Positions 32,595 to 41,897 of a stretch of DNA of 64,000 nucleotides are shown here, one piece after another. The stretch's first letter is position 1. Each line of letters opens with the position of its first letter. Origin of the DNA: Micromussa lordhowensis (taxonomy: Eukaryota; Cnidaria; Anthozoa; Scleractinia; Lobophylliidae); contig OZ026597.1 in NCBI GenBank assembly GCA_964020085.1, forward strand, positions 21,269,021-21,333,020. The letters run 5' to 3'. The translations under genes were made by a program, and so were the position numbers. Below the pieces are notes generated by a model. It saw only the letters and a list, made by a program, of their open reading frames with translations. It had not been told where the DNA came from and did no database searches.

Positions 32595-35396
32595 ATACAT
32601 TGAAATGCCTCCATACCCAGGTCTAATCGACGCGGTGGTGGAGTGCTTCTCGCTATCAAGGAACAGATTTCCTGTATTCAACGAACAGACCTGGAAACGG
32701 AATCTGAGATGTTAGCTCTTGAAATCCATCCAAATCCTGCCTGTAGTGTTCTTCTTGCGGTGTTCTACAGACCTCCCAATGCAGATGAATCATTCCTGGC
32801 TGATTTTAGATGCTTCCTAGACAAATATTCAGGCACTGGCTTGAAGAATTTAGTAGTTGTAGGAGACTTTAATTTTCCTAACATTGATTGGAACCTTGGA
32901 TGCCCCACTACGTCTGACCCTGAAACCGTGGAGTTTTGTAATGTTCTGGATGATTTCTTTCTTCTGCAGAAGAATCCTTATGTGACTCGTGACGCTAATC
33001 GTCCTGGCTCCCATGGTAATATCCTTGATCTAGTGCTCACCAATGATGAGTTTCTTGTAGAAGACGTCCTGGTACATCCAAATGGTTTTGACTCCGATCA
33101 CCATCCAGTAACCTTTAAGTTACATGTTAGGAAAACTAGGCCAAGAAATGCTCAGCGTAAAGTTTATTGTTACAAAAAAGGAAATTTCAATGGTTTACAA
33201 GAGACACTAAGAACCTTACCCTGGGACCTTGTAACATCGGACACTAGTATTGACACAAGTTTAGACAAATTCCAGGATTTGTTGTTCTGTGCAATTGACC
33301 AGCATATACCACAAGGAACACTGAAACGGCGTTCTAGACCCCCTTGGATTGGTAATGAAATAATGAAATTAATCAGAAAGAAGAAGAGACTTTGGAAACG
33401 TTTGAAAGCTAGTGGATCTGCTGATCTATTTCTGAAATTTAAAGCTCTTAGAAGGAAGACCAAGAAGCTTATTAATCAAGTTACCAACAGTATCTCCAGT
33501 CTCTATCTGGAAAACTGCAGGAAAATCCCAAGCATTTCTGGGCATTCTATTCTATTAAATCTAAGACAAAACGAATTCCTGACACTGTTACCTATGGAGG
33601 CACCAGGTCTAGAGACTCGATTTCGAAGGTGGAGTTGTTCAATGTGTTTTTTCACTCAGTCTACTCTAAATCCACTACTGAAGTCCAGCTGTTATCCACA
33701 GATGTTGTTAACCCGAACTTGTTATTTGAAGTTTCAACAACAGTCCCAGAGATTGAAGGAATTCTACGTAAGATCAATGTAAACAAGGCACCTGGTGTGG
33801 ACAACTTACCAGCTCGTATTTTACGTACTTGTGCAAAAGAGCTCTCGATTCCTCTTGCTCACTTGTTTAATTTATCTCTGAAAACTGGGGAAATGCCCAC
33901 CTTATGGAAATCAGCCAACATCACCCCGATTCATAAGGGAGATAGCCGGGAGCTCGTTACCAACTACAGATCTATTTCCTTATTGCCAATCCCGGCCAAG
34001 TGCCTATGATCATGTCTCACCATTTTTAACTGACTCGCAACATGGTTTTGTCAAAGGAAGATCCTGTGAGACCCAACTGATTTTAACCCACCATCATTGG
34101 GCTACTGCGCTTGACCAAGGCAGACAAGTTGATGTAGTCTTCTTAGACTTCTCCAAAGCTTTTGACAAAGTGAACCATGCAGTTCTATTGCAAAAGTTGT
34201 GCAACTTCGGGATCTCTGGCTCATTGCTGCAATGGTGTGAAAGTTATTTAAGTAACAGGCGTCAGAGAGTAGTACTGGATGGTATATCCTCTTCCTGGTC
34301 AGATGTCTCTTCTGGAGTTCCTCAGGGCTCTTTATTGGGACCCTTATTTTTTGTTATATTTATTAGTGACCTTCCTGAAGTGGTTCTTCCTGGCAGTACT
34401 ATTGCCCTGTATGCAGATGACTGCAAATTTTCCAGAATCATTGATACGGCCGGTGATCTTGAGTTATCTGAATAATCTGCATCAGTGGAGTGTTCGGAAT
34501 TCCATGAACTTTAATGTCAAGAAATGTAAGATTATGAAAATCTCAAAGAAACTACAACCCCTCACCTCTAGTTTTCTCCTGGAAAACTCTGAACTGGAAG
34601 AGGTTAAAGAGTTTAAAGACCTGGGGGTTATTACAAATCATCACTTATCATGGAACCCACACATAGATCATGTAGTATCCAAGGCTAACAGAATGCTTGG
34701 TCTGATTAAGAGAACTTGCAAAGGACTGGATGACCCTAAGACCTTGCGTACTCTTTACTGCTCATTGGTTCGCTCGAACCTGGAATATTGTTCAGTGGTG
34801 TGGTCTCCATATACAAAAAGAAACATTGATAAGCTGGAAAGAGTACAGAGAAGAGCGACCAGATTTATCTTAAAGAGTGATGATTCTTATGACATTCGCT
34901 TGAAGAAGCTTAACCTTATGTCACTTGAGAAGAGAAGATCACTGGCTGACGTGACTTTTTTATATAAAATACTCAATGGCAACTTTGATATTGACGTTAG
35001 TAATATATTAGATTTTTATTCAGAAGCCGACCGCTTCCCACTTAGGTCCAAGGACGTTTTAACCTTAAAGAAGAAATACGCCAGGACCAATGTCCTAAAG
35101 TATCATTTTTTTAATCGAATAACTGATTTATGGAACCATCTACCTTTGGACATTCGCGCGTCGGAAAATGTTAACATTTTTAAATCTAGAGTTAAGAACT
35201 TTTTTAGTGTTTCCGAGGCTGAGTAGTTATGTAGTTAGTGTCTCCTAAGTAGTTTTTTTTTTTTATTGTATTGTATACTATAAGGTGATCGGTTTTTATA
35301 TGGGGTCTCGGACCCCCTTACAGATCATCCTTTGGTTCATGCTTTTTTTTGTATTTGTAACCATAAATTGTAATAAATAAATAAATCACTTTATAA
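32595..35396 (+). mobile_element. Dead CR1/L2-like LINE, 5' truncated
   Basis: Broken frames encode an endonuclease missing its N-terminus (RGGGVLLAIKEQ, VFYRPPNADESFL, VVVGDFNFPNIDW, DSDHHPVTF). They also encode a reverse transcriptase (KAPGVDNLPARIL, ANITPIHKGD, NYRSISLLPI, DFSKAFDKVNH near 34147, SGVPQGSLLGPLFF near 34312, catalytic YADD near 34411) and a C-terminal part (SNLEYCSVVWSPYTKRNIDK, RITDLWNHLPLDIR). The protein ends at 35226. The 3' end is a short AATAAATAAATAAAT tail (about 35374-35390), typical of CR1/L2-group elements. Frames shift near 33540, 34005 and 34465, so the copy is inactive. The 5' limit is approximate. Confidence 0.9.
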
Positions 35397-35398
35397 AA

Positions 35399-35514
35399 TA
35401 ACTGAGCCACTACGCGCGCTCTCATTGGTCGATAAGTGTGTTTAGATGAGAGTATGTAAACACGGTTGTGACGTTTTATCTTCGCGCGTATTTTTGAGAA
35501 TTATTTTATAAAAG
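35399..35514. mobile_element. Small MITE-like inverted repeat
   Basis: Ends CTTTATAAAATAA and TTATTTTATAAAAG are inverted copies with one extra base. The 116-bp segment lies between the LINE tail and the next hairpin element and may be part of a larger composite. Confidence 0.5.
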
Positions 35515-36286
35515 CAATAGAGCACTTTTTCCGTGTTTATATAGCCTCATCTAAACACTCGCAGGGTTGGGAAAATTCTCGAAAGTTATGCAAACCCTCG
35601 ACTACGTCTTGGGTTTGCATAACTGTCTCGAATTCTCCCAGCCCACCTCGTGTTTAAGGACGTTCGCGCCCAAAAACTTCCCACGCACAGATTTTTTTAA
35701 AACTTTGACTGACGGTAGAAAATGATAAGATTAGATAAAAAACGTAAAAAAAATCGGGGGTCACCGAACTCGTTTTAAAAATAAAGCGTAGCTCAGACCA
35801 TAGCATTTCTACGATTCTCAGTCATTCGAGGCGATTCTGGCCGGATTCATTACTATCGGCATATATTTAAGTTGAAGAATCATCTCTAAGCTATGAGTAT
35901 TTAACACGGCTTATATAGGCCTAATTGATAGATCTTTGCTACATATGTCATTAAATCTGCTAGAATTAGCCTTAAAAAAGACAACTTCTAAGTCACGCAC
36001 ACCTGTTTCCATGTACCAATTCGACCCTTTTTTAATAGTATATGACAAATAATTACAACTTCCCACACACAGATTTTTTTGGTTTTTTAGTATAATGTAG
36101 AGAGTTAAAAAAGGAAGTGATCTGCCGAAAAAAAAGTGGGGGTCACCGAGCTTCCAACAAAAATATTCGCACACCAAGTTAACGCAAAGGTCATCAGCTC
36201 TATATTTTGTTAAGTTTTCGACTCGGTGCGCGCGCTTGAAAATGACGTGGCACGCGCGTGACCAATGAATAGCGTGCGCACTAGAG

Positions 36287-36320
<34 letters not shown>

Positions 36321-36355
36321 TGAGGCTATATAAACACGGAAAAGTGCTCTATTGC
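35514..36355. mobile_element. Hairpin element interrupted by a nested MITE
   Basis: The outer ends GCAATAGAGCAC and GTGCTCTATTGC are perfect inverted repeats. They are followed inwards by TTTTTCCGTGTTTATATAGC / GCTATATAAACACGGAAAA and CCTCATCTAAACAC / GTGTTTAA-ATGAGG. Without the TTAA-flanked insertion at 35658-36315 the outer element is about 180 bp and folds into a long hairpin (TTATGCAAACCC pairs with GGGTTTGCATAA at its centre). Confidence 0.75.
35658..36315. mobile_element. Nested TTAA-flanked MITE
   Basis: Inverted ends GGACGTTCGCGCCC and GGGCGCGAACGTCC, flanked by TTAA (35654-35657 and 36316-36319). Sub-terminal AACTTCCCAC..CACAGATTTTTTT blocks occur twice (near 35678 and 36057). The 658-bp element has no transposase. 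It interrupts the outer hairpin, so it is the younger insertion. Confidence 0.82.
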
Positions 36356-36702
36356 TTAATTAGATCATTTTGCAGCTTTGTAATGCAAAGATTTCACAAT
36401 GACCCAAATGAGCATGGGCTGATTTCCAAGATGGGACTTCTTTTACGACCTTTTACTCGTTGTGAGCAACATAATCAGTTGATGTTATGGTTCTTGCATT
36501 ACACAATACGAGCTTACCTACGTTTCCGTGATGACTTTTGCTTTCTTTTCTCAACAACTGTTGTTCTTGTCCTCCACGAAAACTTGTCGGGGAAAACGAC
36601 GACGGCTGCGACTATTTTCCCGCCTAAATGCACACGATGTACTCAAAAAATTGAATAGAATTGAAGAAACTGCGTAGCGTCTTGTAAACTTACAAGTAGA
36701 GG

Positions 36703-36898
36703 TTAAAATATTTTTGAGAGACGCTTAATGGCGGTATAAAACAACCGACGTTTCGGCATTACTGCCTTCTTTTGGGTGTTTAAGCTGCCACGTAAATCTC
36801 ATTATTTTACGTGGCAGCTTAAACACCTTGAAGAAGGCCTGAGTAATGCCGAAACGTCGGTTGTTTTATACCGCCATTGTCTTTCAAAAATATTTTAA
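36703..36898. mobile_element. Near-perfect 196-bp palindrome
   Basis: The left arm (AATGGCGGTATAAAACAACC, GACGTTTCGGCATTACT, GTGTTTAAGCTGCCACGTAAA) is repeated inverted on the right with few differences. The ends are TTAAAATATTTTTGA and TCAAAAATATTTTAA, so a TTAA target duplication is possible. The arms are separated by only about 10 bases. Confidence 0.8.
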
Positions 36899-38851
36899 GC
36901 TGTACTCAAAAAATTCCCGCCTTTTTGCTCCCTTTTTGCGCCGTGAAGCAAGCCGTGAAGCTGCTTGCTTAACCGCTGACCGAGTCCGAAATACTCTGGG
37001 CTCGAGATTGCTTGTGAATGGACGGAATTTCATTATTTAAAGAAAGGCGCCATTTTGAAAGATAAGTTTTCAACTATCAACGATGTCTCTGAACTCTAAC
37101 CCAGGAGGACAGATAGCCTAACTAAACGAAGATCTTATTGGGTAAGTTATTGCACTAGCACTATCTTGTAAAATAAATCTTGGTAAATTAAGTGAAATAT
37201 AAACACTCTGATGAAGTGATCTGGCCTCGTGGTATGTAGTGGAGACCACAGATGTTGACACAGGAGGCATTTTCCGTATGCAGCCATTGTGTAAAGGCAT
37301 TGAAACTTTCTTTTCTGTGTTCTAATGATGAGTGAAATTAATCAAGAGTTCGGTGTCTGCGCAACCGAACCGGCTTAATTATACCATTTGATCTTAAAGT
37401 TTGATGAGGCTTTTTACTTTTACCATGTTTATGTTCAATGCCTTTCCAATGATTGCAGACGTTTTTTAACCTTTTTTGTGCTCTAGTGATGATCGATGAC
37501 TTGTTTTTATTTAGCTCTATTTATCAGTGAAAATAATTGTCGATAATACATTAATTTTAGGCACCATAAGGGAAACCCCTTTCAAAAATGTTTGTGAAGA
37601 TATCTGATGCATTTTGAGTTGAGCTCAAGCTTTAATGGCTGGATGTCGCTGTGGTTTTGAGACCTTTGTTACCCGGTCTCATATACATTTTTTCTCAGAA
37701 CTCAATCCTATTTTTGTTGTTTCTAGCTTCTCTAAAAGTCACTTTAGTCGAAAATGTTAAAATGGCACGTAGAGGAGACATACTTATTACAGTGAACATG
37801 AAATAAATGTTGTTATGTAGTATTTCTCTATTTGGAAACAGCTTGCTGGGGAAAATCAAAGACAAACAGCTACATGTATACATAATAGGCTTCCAGTAGA
37901 TCCTATGTAAACGTGTACTGGTAAAGGATTTTATAGATTCTTAAATACTAGCGTAAATAAGTTTTTTTAGGATCCTTAATGTAGACTTTTAATTGTCATC
38001 TTATTTTTGTTGTTGTACTTATTTGAATTTAAGTTACTATCTGAAAAGCCTCTAAGGGGAAAGTCAATAAGGTATGTATGTATATATGTATGTCCTCTTG
38101 GATATAAAAATTGAGGCAATTTATGTTCGAGCCTTACGGCTATAATTCACTAATGGCCTCTCTCTCGTGTAAATAAGATATTTAATTTTCAAGGGAGCAG
38201 GGCTCTTATGATTCTAAACCACCCATTCTTGAAAAACTACGGTATAAGCGTTATCAGGCACTGACTATCATAGGCGTGGCGACTGGTAAGTGTGAGACTT
38301 TTCGAGAAGGCGAGAATAGCGTTCCTCTTCAATTGCGAGGCCGAGACTTCAAAGTGTTTTGAATGCGACATCTGCTCGCCGGTGACGTTCAGGCTCTTAC
38401 ACGTTCAGACGTCGCTTTAAAAAAATCGGTTGTTAGAAACTTTCTTAGTCTTGCAAAAAAAAAAACGAGATTGCAGGACGCACACAACCGTTAAAAAAAA
38501 CAAGACTGCCAGGCCCGCGAAATTCGACAAACATTTTGCAAGGCCCATGTGGTTTTTGAATGACAATTCACCACCGCTTATCGTGAAGGAGTACCAACAG
38601 TGTTGTTATTAAGAAGAAGAGCTTGTTCGTGATGACTCATTTCCACAGATCCATTGCCGGCCATCCTTACGTCCTGGCAGTGAGTTCTTGCCATTTATGA
38701 AGTATTGCTGCTGCAAAGATCAAGCTATTATATTCCATTACTTAGGCAATTGTTTGAGTTTCTCTAACTAAAGCAGAGCTATGCAGGACGGTTTCCGAGT
38801 GCAGCAGGCCCACACCACCACGCACACCGCGCTTCAAACAGAGAGACAGCA
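36899..38851. other. No gene identified
   Basis: AT-rich, no exon with supporting splice sites or motif was found. A short ATGTATG-type repeat lies at 38071-38092. Confidence 0.4.
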
Positions 38852-39754
38852 CTATTGGGTCGGATTTTCAAATCCTTTTTCTTGTTCGTCATTCACTCCT
38901 GAGCTGGAATTTCGTGTTTTCAACCGTGGTAATCGAACATTATCTATTGCATTCTTATCTTTTGAACGCGCTTGTACAGGTGGCCTAAAGGCCTTAAAAG
39001 GACCAAGGATGTTAGGAGGACCTAGTCTGTTTGGATCCGATGAAGATAACGACATGTGCAGATGTCCTGATTTCGGCTTTATTGTGGGCAGCTTTAACCT
39101 CTCTGTATCTCTATACGCATCATCTACTTTTGATAAAACTATATCTGGCACTTCAAAGCGGTGCCTCTCTCCAATACTACCAATGGTGTTGCGCCTAATG
39201 GCTGGTGTAGGACTTCTGGTGTATTTTTCTTCTACCAGTGGTGGTAATACGGATAAGGCAGTAAGGGATGATTTCCTCTCTTTTCGACGTTGATTTTTAA
39301 ACCTTGCAGAGATTGGATTGTTCTCTGCGCCGGTGTTTGTTGTTTCATCGCGTCTTGATGTACCGCTCACTTGCTCAGCGGGTGACGAAAATGGACCCAA
39401 ACTTTCGATTATGTAACTCTCGCCGCCATCTACGTTATCGTTTTTTTCAACAGCGTATCCTAAACGTAGTTTCTGACGCAGTGGCAAAGTATCATTACTT
39501 GAGAACTGTCGGCAACGTTCTTCCCAAGCTGTTAGTTTGTACCAATGAAGGACATCTTGACCGTTAAATTCCACAAAGTCTTCAAAAGTTTGCAAGTTTT
39601 CCTCTTTGTTGTTAAAGAGTGGCTTGGCGAAGCCATTGTTTCCATACTTCGTATTTAACACTTGTGATTCTACGTGATCATTCAGTCGTTGATTCTCACT
39701 TGCTGGCTTCCTCTCTCTATCCTTCCCATAGCCATTCGAGACATCATCCCACAT
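38852..39754 (-). CDS. Unknown protein, open frame of 300 residues
   Basis: An intact minus-strand frame runs from ATG (39752-39754, MWDDVSNGYGKDRERK) to TAG (38852-38854). The frame stays open about 17 codons further upstream, so a 5' exon may join. The protein is polar and basic. An ordered-looking stretch holds DFVEFNGQDVLHWYKLTAWE and EERCRQFSSN near residues 65-95. The rest is Ser/Pro/Arg-rich with short LPPL, LPTIKPK and LPRLK motifs. There is no signal peptide, membrane span or recognised domain. A frame of this length is unlikely by chance here. It could be the 5' exon of a gene that includes the minus-strand frames at 30.6 and 27.1 kb, or a separate gene. Confidence 0.55.
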   Translation of the reverse strand: MWDDVSNGYGKDRERKPASENQRLNDHVESQVLNTKYGNNGFAKPLFNNKEENLQTFEDFVEFNGQDVLHWYKLTAWEERCRQFSSNDTLPLRQKLRLGYAVEKNDNVDGGESYIIESLGPFSSPAEQVSGTSRRDETTNTGAENNPISARFKNQRRKERKSSLTALSVLPPLVEEKYTRSPTPAIRRNTIGSIGERHRFEVPDIVLSKVDDAYRDTERLKLPTIKPKSGHLHMSLSSSDPNRLGPPNILGPFKAFRPPVQARSKDKNAIDNVRLPRLKTRNSSSGVNDEQEKGFENPTQ

Positions 39755-40950
39755 TTTGAGAAAAAATGCAGTGGTATCTGACGAAAACTGAACTGATATC
39801 ACATAGACATATCAACTAGTTCGTCCACCTCTCTTAAGAAATCACAGCACTGTCAAATTTAGGTGGACTGTGGCATACTGATAACATGCAGTATTTTGAA
39901 GCGACAACACTGGTGCTTGCCACATCCGCCATTAAGAAACGAAATCCAACAGTTTCTGTTCGAGATAAGAGTGCGTTGCATTGCGTAATCACGTGCATTG
40001 GCTTGCTTATACACCTATCAGCTTATTGGATTGTGTTTATTATCTCTTTGGTCCGCAAACCAGACGTATCACACACGTTCTGCACCAAAATAAATATAAT
40101 GTGGATAATAACAGATTGTATTTGCTTATACAAATAGCGGCCGCAATAATGTTAATTTTGGTTTGAAACAAAGTTTTGTTTAATGTCAAATATCATGCCG
40201 AAACCATTTTCGTGTTTTAATTATTTCATTGGTTGAACTCAATTGGATGCTATAAAGAAAATTCGCGTCCAATGCTGAATTATTTATTATGTCTGGTTGC
40301 GAATATAATCGCTGAAAAACATCTTTCCTGATGTGCAACGTGTCCGAAAAGGAACTCTTGTTTGCCATATGCAATTTTTAAAAGCGTCTTTTTAAAGTTT
40401 CCTGCAGCCCAACTTCTTCTTTTCAAGACACTACACTTTTCTCCACAACAAATACTTTAAATAAATTAAAAAGAAACAATGGCGATGGAGGCATCCAAAA
40501 GCTCCTTAGCACCATACTAGAGATACACCATGCATGAACGAAATAAGGAACTCTTAATAAATAAATGATATACAATATATGGATATATATATTACAACGA
40601 TTTTTGTCCTTTTCTCACCAGATTTTCTTTCTTCTGTCAGTTGAAGGAGCTATTTACTGTGTTAGACGCCCCGCAGTACTTGTTTTCGTTATGTAATTCC
40701 AATCTTCCAGTTGGAGTTATAGAAAATGCTTGGAAACACGTGAGAGACTTTTAAAGCCGATCATATGATTACAGCCAATGCGTCTGCAGATTCTTGCTAC
40801 GAAGACCAACCGTTACATACGTTGTTCCCCTCTGTTTATTCCACTCAATACTGCACTTTTCAAGAGTACTGACCTTAACGGCTAATGTTTCCGGAAAAAT
40901 CGCTTTAAGTGCTGCACGAGGGCGTGTGAACGTTCAGCTCTAGACATCCT
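39755..40950. other. No gene identified
   Basis: Upstream flank of the minus-strand frame and AT-rich DNA. 40560-40600 is rich in ATAT. No exon supported. Confidence 0.4.
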
Positions 40951-41061
40951 GTGACACCAATAAGTATAGTTTCTGGCCAAGAACTATCACTGACTGGAAC
41001 AGTCTTCCATCTGGTAACTTATCGATAGACTCCTCCACAAAACTCAAACAACCATCTCTGT
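40951..41061 (+). mobile_element. LINE reverse-transcriptase C-terminal remnant
   Basis: The plus strand reads NKYSFWPRTITDWNSLPSGN, then LSIDSSTKLKQPSL and TAA. This is the usual C-terminal signature of CR1/L2-like LINE proteins ('FWPRTI.DWN.LP'). Weaker similarity extends upstream to about 40790 in shifting frames. It is a short, dead remnant. Confidence 0.6.
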
Positions 41062-41080
41062 AATTTTATTCCATTTTATT

Positions 41081-41219
41081 AACCCCTATCTAAACGGCCA
41101 CCCTAGGGGAAATGGATATTTCCCGCTTAAAGAGGGCTGGCGGTAAAAACAATAGAAAAACCCTCGAAGGGACTTTGATTACTGGCTGCCTAATAAGGAT
41201 GGCCGCTTAATAGGGGTTT
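41081..41219. repeat. Inverted repeat with AACCCCTAT ends
   Basis: AACCCCTATCTAAACGGCCA on the left and TGGCCGCTTAATAGGGGTTT on the right are inverted, imperfect copies, with an AGGG/CCCT-rich middle. It resembles the degenerate repeat near 5550-5780. Confidence 0.6.
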
Positions 41220-41844
41220 GATCGTATAAATTTTTGTATTAAATTGTGTTTCTTCGATCTTGCACTCATGTCACAAAGTGACTTTGCAAGAATCCAATGT
41301 AAATTTCGCCCAGGGCCCATATGATATGTTCGTGGTAAACGAAATAGCAAATGTAAAAGCCGTGGACCTATTGAAACCTATATTTTTAAAACAGAAAGAG
41401 CTTCTCATTTATTTGCTCAGCGTGGCTTCATGCTTGAAGTGTTCGTTCATATTATATATCCTTTATTCAATCTACAAGCTGTTTAATTTATTCAAATCCG
41501 AACGTCTTGACCACCCATCCTCGCGAAACCATCACCTCAATGATGATAACAGCTCGTCAGATGATGATGAGAAGGCTTTTTCGTAGCGCTTGGTTGTTGC
41601 AATCGTTGACCTCTTGACCGTCTTTTAAGTCACCTGAGCTCTCTGTGCATTCCTGCATGGTTACAACTGAGGATCTAGCTGTAGTAATACCTGTAAGATA
41701 TTCAAATTTTGTGCTCCTCAGGATTTGTTTTATGTGTAACTGGAAAATGTCAATAATTAGTAGGAAAATGGCATTTAACTTAGTTTTAGTTGGAACATTG
41801 GGGGAGGTTATAAGACATGTGTAACCATCTGTTGTCAAGCCTAA

Positions 41845-41897
41845 GTTGACCTCATGTAGGTCAACTTGTTATGTGCCTCATAACAGGCACATAACAA
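41845..41897. repeat. Two adjacent perfect hairpins
   Basis: GTTGACCT/AGGTCAAC (8-bp stem, 5-base loop, 41845-41865) is followed immediately by TTGTTATGTGCCT/AGGCACATAACAA (13-bp stem, 6-base loop, 41866-41897). Confidence 0.8.

Noticed and set aside
41260..41586. 108-codon frame with a hydrophobic stretch and acidic end
   Set aside because: Begins at a non-ATG codon, no splice support, and the Asn/Asp/Ser end is low complexity.
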